From 2-12-FULL-35-23 sp965196985 (lineage in GTDB: Bacteria > Pseudomonadota > Gammaproteobacteria > UBA12402): DNA of 64,000 bases. The notes beneath the pieces were generated by a model. That model saw nothing but the letters and a program-made list of their open reading frames with translations, ran no database searches and was not told where the DNA came from. Shown here piece by piece: positions 1 through 9,340 of the stretch (its first letter is position 1; each line of letters opens with the position of its first letter). Location of the stretch: positions 62,001 to 126,000 of the forward strand of contig CBDALO010000087.1 of assembly GCA_965196985.1 (NCBI GenBank). Reading direction: 5' to 3'. Both the position numbers and the translations under genes were made by a program.

Positions 1-825
1 TGGACGCAATCTTTATCTGATCAGTCACTTCATTTTTGCATGGAATCAACAGGTAAATACGGTAATGCATTGGCTCTTTATTTACATAGTGAGAAGTGTG
101 ATGTCAGTATAATTAATCCTGCACGAATAAAGTTTTTTATGAAAGGACAGCTAATACGAAACAAGACCGACAAGGCCGATGCGGTCAGTATTAAGGACTA
201 TTCAAATCATTTTACTCCAACGCTATGGCAGCCTTTGCCAGCTAATATAGAGGCTCTAAGAGCTTTGATACAGAGATCTGAAGTATTAACCTCCCAAGTC
301 AGCAATGAACAAAACAGGCTGGAGCTAGCGGAAGAAACAATTATTAGCTCTATACAAAATCATATCGATTATATGGAAAAAGAAATTTTACGACTGCAGG
401 AAGAAATTAGTAAGCTGATCGCGAGTGATGATGATCTGAAGAATAACACAGAGCTGCTTAAAAGCATCCCAGGCATTGGTGATAAAACCGCTCAAACACT
501 AACTGCTTTTTTTAATAATATTGAAAGATTTTCTGGCGCAAAACAATTGGCTGCTCATATTGGTTTAAATCCCAGCCAGTCACAATCAGGCACTTCATTG
601 AATTCATCACGGCTCTCAAAGGTTGGTAGTGCTTGGTTGCGAAAGGCGCTTTACATGCCGGCATTAGTGGCTATAAGGCATAATCCTATTTTGAAGAAAT
701 TTTATGAAAAGCTGCTCAAAAAAGGCAAGCCAAAGAAGCTAGCCATTTGTGCTGTTATGAGAAAAATGGTGCATATGATTTATGGCATCCTAAAAACACA
801 GCAGCCATTTTCAGCGGATGCCTAG
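1..825 (+). CDS. IS110-family transposase, 5' end outside window
   Basis: This is the C-terminal part of an IS110/IS1111-type DEDD transposase. The frame is open from base 1, so the true start lies upstream; the ATG at 40 is internal. Visible family features are the N-terminal block with MESTGKYG and, near residue 143 counted from that ATG, SIPGIGDKTAQTL followed by AAHIGLNPSQ, SRLSKVGSAWLRKALYMPAL, which is the C-terminal Transposase_20-type helix-hairpin-helix region with the conserved serine. Such enzymes move IS DNA by a RuvC-like DEDD mechanism, usually without target duplication. It abuts a truncated Tn2989 copy 40 bp downstream; the IS right end cannot be defined because it lacks clear inverted repeats. 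Confidence 0.85.
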   Translation, partial: WTQSLSDQSLHFCMESTGKYGNALALYLHSEKCDVSIINPARIKFFMKGQLIRNKTDKADAVSIKDYSNHFTPTLWQPLPANIEALRALIQRSEVLTSQVSNEQNRLELAEETIISSIQNHIDYMEKEILRLQEEISKLIASDDDLKNNTELLKSIPGIGDKTAQTLTAFFNNIERFSGAKQLAAHIGLNPSQSQSGTSLNSSRLSKVGSAWLRKALYMPALVAIRHNPILKKFYEKLLKKGKPKKLAICAVMRKMVHMIYGILKTQQPFSADA

Positions 826-853
826 TAAAAATTTTACAATTTATTGTTGACGT

Positions 854-2191
854 TTAAGACGGTATCTCCTCAGTGATATCCAAATCCTCTTTAACTTGGT
901 TATAAACAATCTCAACTAGCGAGGTTTTTCTTGCTGGTTGTTCCGGCATCTGAGGTCTAGCTCGGGTTCTAGAAAGGTTGTTATGTTTGTCCAGCTCTCC
1001 CACTGCACCAAGGTATTGATATTCCAATGATTCGACGTGACGGGCGGAGTCACTATGCGGATCAACCACTAAATAAACCTCTTGTTGAGCCAGTTCAAAT
1101 GGAACTTCAAAGAGTCGATTATTCCAGCTTACCGTGCCATCCTTCCTGACTCGGCGCTTAATGCGATGCAGGAAGTAATCATCTAGCTTATCGGCCAAAC
1201 AACCTAACGGCTGAATTTTAGTGAGGTCTTGCTGATAGCGTTGTAACGGGGTCATCTTGTCAGGCAGGGCGCTTTGCGAGGCTTGATGATAAACACGCTC
1301 AACCCAAGCCCAAAATCGATCATTCAGCGCATTGAAACTATGAATGGAATCCAGGTTGCATTCAGCTAGGAATTGCTCGCGTACTGTTCTATGCCAACGC
1401 TCTAGTTTGCCTTTGCTTTGCGGTTCATAGGGCCTGCCGTAAATCAATTGAATTTTCAAACGAGCACAAATGGTTTGCAACGTTTTAGCACGGTAGGCAG
1501 GGCCGTTGTCAATGATGAGCTTAACAGGAAGCCCACGTTTGAGTAATGCCTCTTTCAACACATGCTCAATAGTAATGGCACTCTCATCAGTACAAAATTT
1601 ACTGTGACAGACCAACCTTGAGGCATCATCAAAAATACTCACCAAATAGCTTTTAACTCTTCTTTGGCCATCGTAAATCGTTGGACCATGCATGACATCG
1701 CCATACCAAATATCACAAGCTGTGAGCGCCTCAAATGAGCGGCGCTCAATTTGGTTAGAAGGTGTGACTGTTCTTTTAGACAGGCCGTGTTTTACTAATA
1801 AGCGGTGAACTGTTGCGTGAGATAATTCACCTCGTGCTACCTTCCCTTGAGTTTCTAAGAGTTTAATCACGGTCGGAATTGATCTTGAAGGGCTTTCCTG
1901 TTTAGTGGAAATAATTAACTCTTGTAGCTCTGGATTGATGTGACACTGGCCTTTGTCTCGTCGAGTTTTAGGAACTAATCCATCAATACCCTGCTTTAAC
2001 CAGGCGTAATACCAATTCTCAATTGTTTTAGCACTGAGGTGAACACGCTTACTACCTGGAATGTTGTAGGTTTGCTGGGACAACCTTTTAATAATGCTCT
2101 TGAGCTCACCATGCTCAAAACTATTTCGGCTACATAGCTCACCTAAAACACTTAGGCGAAACAGTGCTGTTGGGTGAATGGGCTTGGTCAT
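854..2191 (-). CDS. Tn2989 DDE transposase, copy A (altered C-terminus)
   Basis: This is a TnsB/TniA/Mu-like integrase-core transposase of about 445 residues. The start is taken at the ATG at 2191 (MTKPIHPTAL), because it has an upstream AGGAA; the upstream in-frame extension to 2305 looks non-coding. An N-terminal helix-turn-helix (about residues 15-80) is followed by the rve catalytic core with D165 (WYGD), D228 (LIIDNGPAYR) and E264 (KGKLERWHRT), exactly 35 residues between the last two, then a beta-barrel-like C-terminal part. The last codons differ from copy B: the normal ending EEDE is replaced by EEIPS because the element is truncated here. The catalytic region is intact. Confidence 0.85.
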   Translation of the reverse strand: MTKPIHPTALFRLSVLGELCSRNSFEHGELKSIIKRLSQQTYNIPGSKRVHLSAKTIENWYYAWLKQGIDGLVPKTRRDKGQCHINPELQELIISTKQESPSRSIPTVIKLLETQGKVARGELSHATVHRLLVKHGLSKRTVTPSNQIERRSFEALTACDIWYGDVMHGPTIYDGQRRVKSYLVSIFDDASRLVCHSKFCTDESAITIEHVLKEALLKRGLPVKLIIDNGPAYRAKTLQTICARLKIQLIYGRPYEPQSKGKLERWHRTVREQFLAECNLDSIHSFNALNDRFWAWVERVYHQASQSALPDKMTPLQRYQQDLTKIQPLGCLADKLDDYFLHRIKRRVRKDGTVSWNNRLFEVPFELAQQEVYLVVDPHSDSARHVESLEYQYLGAVGELDKHNNLSRTRARPQMPEQPARKTSLVEIVYNQVKEDLDITEEIPS

Positions 2192-2986
2192 TTTGCAATT
2201 CCTGTGTGATTTAACTACTTGCAATGAGTTAATCACAACTTGAGTTGAGAATGCTACGCTCAAACTGTGTGGGGTCGTGAGGTTTACAGAAAATATCCAT
2301 CTCAACTTTTTTTCACGTTAATTAATTATGGGATGCTCACTCCTGTGTTGTTAAGAAAAAGCATGATGCTCGATAAATCATGCTCACCAAGGCAGGCCAA
2401 CCAAAACGCTTGTGGATCACTATGTCGCCCAAGCTGTAACCACAACGGATGTGCTTTGATATGGAAGGAGTAATCAACGAAGTGGTCAACCAACCAGTGA
2501 AACCACCTAGCAACGGTGTGTCGACTAACACCTTGCTCCTGACCTGATGAGCTAATACTTTTCCCAGGAGCACGCTCATTAACACTGCCTGCTGAACTGA
2601 CCAGCAATACCAACGCTTTGGAGAAAGTATCTCAGGTAGGGTTGAACAAGTACGTTTACATTGATGACAATAAAATCTCAAAACAGGGGTGGGATTTAAA
2701 GAGCGTCCTTTACCTGGGTTCCTATCTGGTTTTCGATCATATGATCCATGTGACCATAGTCCACCTGCACCGCAATGGCTGTACTGCTCTGGCCTTAGTA
2801 GCTCTGGATTTTTTTTCAGCAGGATCAGGTAATCACTCAGGCTTTTAATCGCTTTTATGATTCTGCGCATGACTAATTTCACTATAGTTTTTATATCAAG
2901 TTATTTTACCTTGATAGGTTACTAAAAACCTTGTTTATTATGAGATAAAACTAGCTCAATTCCCCTAAATAAAGATAGACGTAACA
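866..2986 (-). mobile_element. Tn2989 copy A, truncated (ATPase end lost)
   Basis: Reading on the minus strand this copy runs from the zinc-finger end (gacgtaaca at 2978-2986) through the zinc-finger and transposase genes. It stops matching the complete copy at 40172-43160 at about 866, just before the transposase stop codon, so the AAA ATPase gene and the second inverted repeat (about 868 bp) are missing. The flank at 2987 reads directly into a broken host gene, whereas the 866 side abuts the IS110 fragment. Loss of one end means it cannot move by itself. Confidence 0.9.
2326..2882 (-). CDS. Tn2989 zinc-finger protein, copy A (Cys to Tyr)
   Basis: This is the copy A homologue of the zinc-finger/HTH gene described at 40276-40832, with two overlapping frames joined by the same slippery sequence. 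In copy A the first zinc ligand is changed: the motif reads QYSHCG instead of QCSHCG, so the first CxxC pair is destroyed while the second, CHQCK, remains. The product is therefore expected to be impaired. It resembles transposon-associated zinc-ribbon/HTH proteins of the DUF6431 type by recall; that family assignment is tentative. Confidence 0.6.
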
Positions 2987-3197
2987 ATCGATAGAGAGAT
3001 CAAAAAATTTAGCGATGATGAGATTGAGCCTTATGATCTTGGTGTTGTTGCCTCATTTAATAACTTCAAAGAATGGCTGCAAAGAGAGCCCAAACCCACT
3101 AATTTAAGCGAGTACCTTAATAGTCATAAAACACCGCAGGATCTAGTTGCTTTACAGCTTGTTGTAGGGCGAGCTATGCGAACTTTGGTTGCTGCCA

Positions 3198-3383
3198 GCT
3201 AGTGCGCCATCCTTTCTGTAAATTCCATTGACTTGCTGAAAATAAGCAGGCGACTCAGTCAGATTAGAAATTCCTTTTAAGGTAAACTTAACCAAAAAAG
3301 AGGAATGACAATGAGCTGCTATAAAAATGAGAACTTAATCGAAGAAGCCATACATGTTTTAGCGATGGAGGGGTTTGAAGCTT
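3198..3383 (+). mobile_element. Partial IS256-family copy (left 186 bp) in tandem
   Basis: The first 186 bp of the IS256-family element (inverted repeat, RBS, first codons of the transposase up to ggggtttgaagctt) are repeated immediately upstream of a full copy that begins at 3384. The outer left end is preceded by tgctgcca, and the matching duplicate lies after the right end of the full copy at 4915. The pair therefore behaves as one insertion with an extra left end. Confidence 0.85.
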
Positions 3384-4915
3384 GCTAGTGCGCCATCCTT
3401 TCTGTAAATTCCATTGACTTGCTGAAAATAAGCAGGCGACTCAGTCAAATTAGAAATTCCTTTTAAGGTAAACTTAACCAAAAAAGAGGAATGACAATGA
3501 GCTGCTATAAAAATGAGAACTTAATCGAAGAAGCCATACATGTTTTAGCGATGGAGGGGTTTGAAGCTTTACCTAAGCTTGTCTCCAGGTTGATGAATGA
3601 GGCTATGTTAATAGAAAGGGAGCGCCATTTAAATGCCAGTCCTTATGAGCGAACTGGCGATAGAAACGGATATGCGAACGGCTTTAAACCAAGGTTAATT
3701 AACACAGGTCAAGGTCAGCTTGAGCTACAGATACCGCAGGTTAGAGACTCCAATGAAGCCTTCTATCCATCAGTCTTAGAGCGAGGTGTACGCTCTGATA
3801 GAGCACTTAAGCTGGCTGTCGCTGAAATGTATGTGCATGGGGTTTCCACGCGCAAAGTTGAAAAGGTGCTAAAGCAACTCTGTGGAACAGATATTTCAAG
3901 CACAGAGGTAAGCCGTTGCGCTAAATTGTTGGATGAAGATTTAAAGAAATGGCGAAATAAGCCGTTAGGAAAGATAAAATATCTTTGGCTAGATGCACGT
4001 TATGAGAAGGTGCGCACTAGCGGCACAGTACAAGACTGTGCGGTATTGATAGCCTATGGCTTTGATGAATCAACCGGCAAGAGAACAGTGCTAGGTGTTT
4101 CTGTTGCGTTATCAGAGGCTGAGGTACATTGGCGTGATTTTCTTCAGCAGTTGGTTGAGCGAGGTATACATGGTATTGAGTTGATTACTAGCGACGCTCA
4201 TACTGGCCTAAAAGCCGCTAGAAGAGCTGTGTTCCCCAGTGTTCCTTGGCAACGCTGCCAATTTCATTTGCAGCAAAATGCTCAGGCTCACATACCAAAG
4301 CGCTCAATGAAGGAACCAGTAGCTGAGGAGATTACAGCTATATTTAATGCCTCAAACATTCATGAGTCGGAAAGACTATTGGCTATGGCGGTAGATAAAT
4401 ATCAGCAAACAGCACCAGAGCTTTCTTCTTGGTTGGAAGTGAATATACCGGAGGGCTTAGTAGTGATGAACTTTGACAGGCCGCATCAAAAAAGATTAAG
4501 AACCAGTAACATAGCTGAGCGCGTAAACAGAGAGGTAAAAAGAAGGACGCATACAGTTGGAATTTTCCCTAATACTGAATCGTGCCTAAGGCTCGTATCA
4601 GCTGTTTTAGTGGAAATTGATGACCAGTGGAGCGGATCACCTAGATACTTAAGTTGAAGTGAATAATAAGGCTTCATAGGGTTTTAGGATAGATCATTCT
4701 TGTTCTTATTAACGAGATATAATTGCTATTACCTAAAAGTTAATAATTTATTTTGAGAGGAGAAAAATTTGAGGTATAAATAATTTTTTAGATTGATTAG
4801 CATAATTAATTTAAGATATTATGCGATGAGACAGGTACAATAGAGTGCCATTTAGAATTTTAAAGGTTTTTCTAAGTACTGAAGTTGGTTTTTACAGACA
4901 AAATAACGCTCTATC
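3384..4915 (+). mobile_element. IS256-family element, copy 1 (1532 bp)
   Basis: This is a complete 1532-bp element. The ends are gctagtgcgccat and ataacgctctatc, imperfect inverted repeats that share TAG-N-GCG and TTTCTGTAAA/TGTCTGTAAA blocks. All five copies in the window have the same 1532-bp length once nested insertions are removed. Together with the 186-bp partial copy it interrupts the gene at 2987-6062, with the 8-bp duplicate tgctgcca typical of the family. Confidence 0.92.
3491..4657 (+). CDS. IS256-family transposase (copy 1)
   Basis: This 388-residue mutator-type DDE transposase catalyses cut-and-paste or copy-out movement of the element. The start ATG-ACA-ATG follows a strong AAGAGGA ribosome site. 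Catalytic candidates are D168 in YLWLDARYEKVR, D235 in LITSDAHTGLKAA and E343 or E347 in SNIAERVNREVKRR. The CQFHLQQN motif at about 256-263 and the C-terminal TVGIFPNTESCLRLV are family signatures. The length matches the usual 380-420 residues, and this copy is intact. The divergent frame at its 3' end is a shadow. Confidence 0.95.
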   Translation: MTMSCYKNENLIEEAIHVLAMEGFEALPKLVSRLMNEAMLIERERHLNASPYERTGDRNGYANGFKPRLINTGQGQLELQIPQVRDSNEAFYPSVLERGVRSDRALKLAVAEMYVHGVSTRKVEKVLKQLCGTDISSTEVSRCAKLLDEDLKKWRNKPLGKIKYLWLDARYEKVRTSGTVQDCAVLIAYGFDESTGKRTVLGVSVALSEAEVHWRDFLQQLVERGIHGIELITSDAHTGLKAARRAVFPSVPWQRCQFHLQQNAQAHIPKRSMKEPVAEEITAIFNASNIHESERLLAMAVDKYQQTAPELSSWLEVNIPEGLVVMNFDRPHQKRLRTSNIAERVNREVKRRTHTVGIFPNTESCLRLVSAVLVEIDDQWSGSPRYLS

Positions 4916-6076
4916 TGCTGCCAAGATGAGAGAAGGCGAGCCAACAGAGCAAAGGCTTGCAGCTGCTAACGAAATTGACCAAGACTTTACAATGTTAGAA
5001 GCGTCTCATGCTTCACACTTAGATGAAATTCTTGGCGTTAAAGCCCGTCTTTTTAACTTCGAAGATAATGGACGTCGTATTCCTAAGTTGCAGCGCAGTT
5101 TTTCAGAGCAACAGCTGGGTAGCGCTCCAGAAGTGCCGGTTATCCGCTTGTTAAATGTAGGTGGGCACTGGGTGTATTTATCTACTCAGCCTCAGCATAA
5201 ACTTTGGCGTGGTGTTAGAGATGGCTATGGGCATCGTGATCAAGTTGATGTTGCTGCTAATGCAGCAGCAAGCGAGTCATTTAAGTTGGTTAACCCAATG
5301 CCAGAAGGCCCTGTTTCAGAAGAGAGATACGAAGCAGTTAAAGCTGACTGCAAGCAAAAGGCCATAGCAAAAGGTGTTGCCGAAGCCAAGCGAGATAGAG
5401 CTATAGATGAAGCGTGGCCGAATCTTGAAGAGGTTGAGGAAGAGTTTGAGCGAGCGGCCAAAAAGCGCCTTGACTCTAAGCTACGATTTGAGGCTGTGGC
5501 TGAACGTTATTGGAAGGAGCAGGCTCAATCTCAACACGACAGTGGTATTTCTTGGGGTGAGCTACAGGCAGAGTACAGTACAAAAGAAACCCAATTAGTA
5601 GCGAAAGTAGAAGCTGCAAGAGGCGAGCCAATTGAGTCGGCGCTTCTGCAAGCAGAGCTCAGCGCTACTCGAGAGGTTTTAAAGGGGATTGCTTTAGGGC
5701 AAGACCTAGAGCGTATTCAGCAACGACAGGTGCAAGCTCAGCGTTCAACCCCTATTCCTCGGGCCTCTTCTTCTGGTCGTATTGTGGATAACCTCGAACA
5801 GCGTGTAATTGCCTCTAGCAGTGAGCTCAGGTCACGAGTAAGTCAGTTGCTTGCTAGAGAGCCACAAGGCTTTGAAAAAGAAATATTACAGGCTGCAGAG
5901 CAAGATTATCAGCACAGTGGAGTGACCGCTGCAGAGCGTGCCAGAGAGCAAAGTCGGGAGGGTGGTAATGTGCAACAGCTTATCAGTGACCATCAGCTTG
6001 CTATTGATTTGCAAAATGAAGAAATCGAAGACTACGCACAACGTTGCGGGCCACGGATATAGTTTTAACGAAGCGC

Positions 6077-6181
6077 GTAGCCCGAATTGACCCCGCGACT
6101 TGTTGGCGGGGGAAAATCCGGGGCTGAGTGTGTGGCTTAACCTCGGATTATCAAGCACTACGTGCTTTCAATCCAGGCTAC
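6077..6181. repeat. P1 cruciform repeat, unit 1
   Basis: A roughly 105-bp palindromic unit begins gtagcccgaattga and ends caatccaggctac. It contains an arm hairpin ccccgc/gcgggg, a central aatccgggg pairing region and a second arm agcac/gtgct. The same layout recurs at 6213-6310 and 24522-24619 with different but still complementary arm sequences, so it is a conserved folded repeat and not coding. Confidence 0.8.
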
Positions 6182-6212
6182 AGCTTGACTCGCACCACCC
6201 GTTCTGTAGCGC

Positions 6213-6310
6213 GTAGCCCGGATTGAGAGCATGAAATGCTCGATAATCCGGGGCGAAGTTTGACATTAGCCCTGGGTTATCAAGAGCTTCACATTTTCAG
6301 TCCGGGTTAC
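6213..6310. repeat. P1 cruciform repeat, unit 2
   Basis: This 98-bp unit has outer stem gtagcccggattga / tcagtccgggttac, first arm gagcat-gaa-atgctc, and a central hairpin around aatccggggc. Together with unit 1 and the conserved acccgttctg segment between them (about 6195-6206), it fills the gap between the broken gene ending at 6062 and the next gene at 6410. No open frame is credible here. Confidence 0.8.
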
Positions 6311-6691
6311 AGTGTTGCCTCATTGCATCAAGGCTAGAAACTATATTGCACGACAACCCGAAGCTAATAAAAGCGCTTCTGAAAATTAAATAATGATAAG
6401 GATAAAGCAATGACAACCACTTATGAATTTCCTATTTTACTGGAAGGTGTTCAGCAAGTCGTTCCTGCTGCTGGTGGGATGAATGCGGATAGTATCGGCG
6501 AGGTTTTTTCTGAATCAAGTTTAAAAAACATAAAAACTAAGCTTGCTGATGGTGGTAGGTTAAGTGATGCAGAGGGGTTTCATGTGGAAGGAAACAAGCC
6601 CCATGCCCAGGTCGTGGAGCGTTTTTTATTGTTTTATTGGTTGTTACAAGAACCCCAGTTCGGAGTTATGGCAGCCTTGGATTTAGTGAAA

Positions 6692-7615
6692 AACTTATAT
6701 AACCTTTTGAAATTATTACTAATAATGGATGTGGTTATGATACATGAGCGCGAGGTTATAGAGTTATTTTGTCGCATAGATGATTTTGCTGAGGAATTTG
6801 CAGCACTTGAGCGCAAAGATCTACTCCCTTCATCTGCAGAAAAAAAGTCAGGTCCACCTTGTTGTTTAGCTTATAGCGAGATTATGGCAATCATGATTTT
6901 GTTCCAAATGATCGGCTATAGAAACTTTAAATATTTTTATACTGGCTTTCTAAAAACATACTGGGGACATTACTTCCCTAATTTACCCAGTTACTCACGT
7001 TTTATTGAATTGATGCCTGGAGCGCTAATGCCACTGACAATTTTTATTACTCTTAACGGTGGCAGGCGTAGTGGCATTTACTACATTGACTCAAGTTGCC
7101 TACCAAACTGTCACATTAAACGCACTAAACGCCACCGCACATTTAAAGCGGTTGCAAAACTTGGAAAAACATCTGTTGGTTGGTTTTTTGGTCTGAAACT
7201 TCATTTAGTAATCAATGACATAGGTGAGTTAATCGCCTTTAAAGTCACGCCCGGCAATCATCATGATTTAGCTGCAGGTGTCTCATTGTTTGAAGGGCTG
7301 GAGGGTTTGGCCTTCGGAGATAAAGGCTATATTGGGAAGGCTGTTTTTGAAAAACTACTTGATAGCGGTTTGAAGTTAATTACACGCAAAAGAAAAAATA
7401 TGAAAAATGCGCAGCCACTTAGCGATCACGAGCAACAGTTATTAAATCAGCGAGGGATCATTGAGACTGTTTTTGGCTGCTTGAAACATAAGTTTCATAT
7501 TTGGCACACCAGACATCGCTCGGTTGCAAATGCTATTACACATCTTGTTGCTGGGTTGGCTGCTTATATTATTGAGCCATTAACAATTACTGCAGTGAAA
7601 AGGTTGCCAAGCAAT
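6692..7615 (+). mobile_element. IS982-family insertion (approximate ends)
   Basis: The element is placed by its transposase and by short inverted similarity around the edges (aaccttttgaa near 6711 and its complement ttcactt-type sequence near 7596, sharing AACCTTTT). Boundaries are uncertain by some 20 bp, and no exact target duplication was seen. It lies inside the unknown gene 6410-8862. Confidence 0.65.
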
Positions 7616-7618
7616 TAG
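6725..7618 (+). CDS. IS982-family transposase
   Basis: This 297-residue DDE transposase is of normal length for IS982 when started at the ATG at 6725 (MDVVMIHEREVIELF), which begins the conserved FCRIDDFAEEF block. The core shows YIDSSCLPNC, KLHLVINDIGELIAFKVTPGN, FGDKGYIG and the C-terminal RGIIETVFGCLKHKFHIWHTRHRS region; the Asp of YIDS, the Asp of FGDKGY and the Glu of GIIETV are the likely catalytic triad. The frame also stays open upstream to 6410, giving an accidental in-frame fusion with the interrupted host gene. The fusion probably has no function of its own. Confidence 0.9.
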   Translation: MDVVMIHEREVIELFCRIDDFAEEFAALERKDLLPSSAEKKSGPPCCLAYSEIMAIMILFQMIGYRNFKYFYTGFLKTYWGHYFPNLPSYSRFIELMPGALMPLTIFITLNGGRRSGIYYIDSSCLPNCHIKRTKRHRTFKAVAKLGKTSVGWFFGLKLHLVINDIGELIAFKVTPGNHHDLAAGVSLFEGLEGLAFGDKGYIGKAVFEKLLDSGLKLITRKRKNMKNAQPLSDHEQQLLNQRGIIETVFGCLKHKFHIWHTRHRSVANAITHLVAGLAAYIIEPLTITAVKRLPSN

Positions 7619-8940
7619 AATTTAATTACTTGATCACTATTAACTCCGAACTGGGGTTACAAGAGGCGCTACGCCAGCCAGAGACTAATGTGCTAAGTGG
7701 GGAATTGCAGCAATTGGCTGAAGTGGTGGGTGCGACTATTTCTGCGTTAAGTGGGGTAAAAACTGATTTTTTTGGGATGAAAAAATTAAGGGTGCAGATG
7801 GGAATAAAAAGCGCACTCGAAGGTCAGTTGCCCGATTTAATAGCAGTATTACAAAGCGACCCAAGTAAAGTGATGTTGTCTGCTAATCCATTGATTCTTC
7901 AAGGTTTGCAGGAGGTCTACCGTGGAGTGACCATTTTGCGGGATAAACTGCCTCGCGCATTTAGGGCTGGTGTTGATGGCTATGTTAGCAGTCTCGAGCA
8001 GGTTATCACTCAGGTGAACGCAGAGGGGGTGCAAGCAGAACCTAATGAACTTGTTCCCACGCCTGCTGAACAAAATGAGCCGGAGAGTGGGACGGTTTAT
8101 GTAGTGTCTAGACAGGTACCAATGCCTAGCCCCGAATGTACTGAGGCTTCCCGAGGGACTACAACCGCTTTGTTGCGAGGAGCTAGAGGCATTGACCCTT
8201 TAGGTGAAGTTAAGTCACAACAAGGTGATAGATCGCGTGCATCTAGCTTTGCATCCGCCTGCTCGGAGGATTACCAGGATGCTGAACAGGGTGAGTGGGA
8301 AAATGAAAGAGAACCTAATCCAGAACGTGTGCCAAGCGCTGAGTCTTTAGGTAGTGAGGAACAGGTGCTTAATGTGAATTTTGAGGAGTTGATTGGGGTA
8401 GTGATTGCTAACTATGAGCAATGTCTTAACTTAGGGCGATGTACTCGTGATAGTGTTCCAACGGGTATTAGAGAGATTGGCGAGCTTATTAGACATTATC
8501 AGCAAAGGGATATACCTGCTCGTCAGCTGCAAGAAGCCCAAGGGGCTTTGCTGCTTGAAATTAGCCAGGTTGCATTGCAGCGCCTGCAAAGCACAGCAAG
8601 CAAGTGTTCGTTTTTTAGGCGCGCCATGCGTTCTACCCAGGTGCGCCACTTTTATGAGCGATTAGCGCACCTCAGTATTCCTTATCATGATTCAGCAGTT
8701 AATTTAGAAAGTCTGGACGTTGAGGAGCAAGAGCGGGATACAAAGGCGAGATTTGATAAAGTTAGGCAGTGGCTATCACAAGACTTAGGCGGGTCTTTGG
8801 CTACAGAGGAGCGTAGCTACAATCGCCAGGAGCTAGCAAGGGTTATGCCGGGCCGCTATTAGCACCTGTCTACATTTACTTTTCTGGTTGCAAATGGCGT
8901 TGTTGCAGTAGTAAAACTGGATAGACAGTTTAATTTGAGA

Positions 8941-9019
8941 TGATTTGCGCACTGCTTTTGCGCAAGTAAAGCGCAGCGCAGCGTAGCGAGCCATGGGGTA
9001 AAGGCAGTGCGCAAATCAG
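8941..9019. repeat. P2 hairpin repeat, unit 1
   Basis: This long hairpin has stem tgatttgcgcactgc / gcagtgcgcaaatca and a conserved middle aagtaaagcgcagcg...tagcgagccat. Units 2 and 3 lie at 27996-28070 and 28742-28816 with paired base changes in the stem. This unit has an extra 5-bp cagcg duplication in the loop. It lies in the 636-bp gap between the gene ending at 8862 and rpsL. Confidence 0.8.
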
Positions 9020-9075
9020 TAAACAAATGCCTATAAAGCATCCCGGGGGTGGTAGGGGGTTGTCCTTGAATAGAA

Positions 9076-9305
9076 GGGATCTTTCAGAATGTGTGGGTAA
9101 GGTAAGTTTCGACTTTTTCAAACACTTTACGACTAACGGGTCCTGTCACGAATCGTTTCCCAGCGTGCTCGCGAGCAGCATTGCTGGGAGCTCTCGATTC
9201 GCGCCACCCGTTCTGCAGCATTGAATGGTAAAAAGTCGAAACTTACTACTAAATATCTACTCTCGTTGCTTACTTACCCGCACACACCTTCTATAAAGAG
9301 ATCCC
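9076..9305. repeat. MITE-like nested palindrome upstream of rpsL
   Basis: This 230-bp structure has imperfect terminal inverted repeats of about 30 bp: gggatctttcagaat plus gtgtgggtaag on the left, and cttacccgcacac plus the complement ending gagatccc on the right. Inside is a 17-bp perfect pair gtaagtttcgacttttt (9102-9118) and its complement (9230-9246). Inside that are tcccagc/gctggga and acgggt/acccgt arms. There is no open frame. The architecture suggests a non-autonomous IS derivative; it ends 35 bp before the -35 of the str promoter. Confidence 0.65.
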
Positions 9306-9340
9306 TAATTGAAAAACACCTTAAACCCCGCTAAATACCG

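Larger units (their letters stand above)
2987..6062 (+). pseudogene. Unknown effector-like gene broken by Tn2989 and IS256
   Basis: A reading frame at 2987-3197 continues exactly in frame at 4924-6062 once the IS256 block and one 8-bp duplicate (tgctgcca, 3190-3197 and 4916-4923) are removed: the join reads TLVAAKMREGEP. The 5' end is lost at Tn2989 copy A, so at least about 450 codons remain of something longer. Around 5158-5178 the protein has the motif GGHWVYLS, of the sort that ends many cysteine-protease and deubiquitinase folds with a catalytic His. The part after about 5320 is highly charged (E, K, Q, R) and probably coiled coil. No family could be assigned. The stop is at 6060-6062, followed by palindromic repeats. 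Confidence 0.7.
6410..8862 (+). pseudogene. Unknown gene split by an IS982-family element
   Basis: The ATG at 6410 (MTTTYEFPILLEGVQQ) opens a frame that reads directly into an IS982 transposase. After the element, the frame starting with TTG at 7630 (MITINSELGLQEAL) runs to 8862 with similar composition, so the two parts are read as one interrupted gene of about 500 codons. The 3' part is rich in Q, E, S and L; residues after about 8090 include low-complexity acidic and serine-rich stretches, then a helical region. No signal peptide or family was recognised. The exact join could not be fixed because a clear target duplicate was not found. The charge pattern resembles the other large unknown proteins here, suggesting secreted or host-directed proteins, but that is inference. 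Confidence 0.6.

Noticed and set aside
854..2305. Longer N-terminus of the Tn2989 transposase starting at 2305 (and 40853, 56095 in the other copies)
   Set aside because: The ATG 38 codons downstream has a proper ribosome site and begins the conserved sequence; the upstream part is the element's intergenic region.
2267..2848. Open frames on the plus strand opposite the Tn2989 genes
   Set aside because: They repeat identically opposite every copy of the element and have no protein-like character; they are shadows.
4486..4677. 63-residue frames opposite the 3' end of each IS256 transposase
   Set aside because: Present at every copy, antisense to the conserved C-terminus, no ribosome site; shadow frames.
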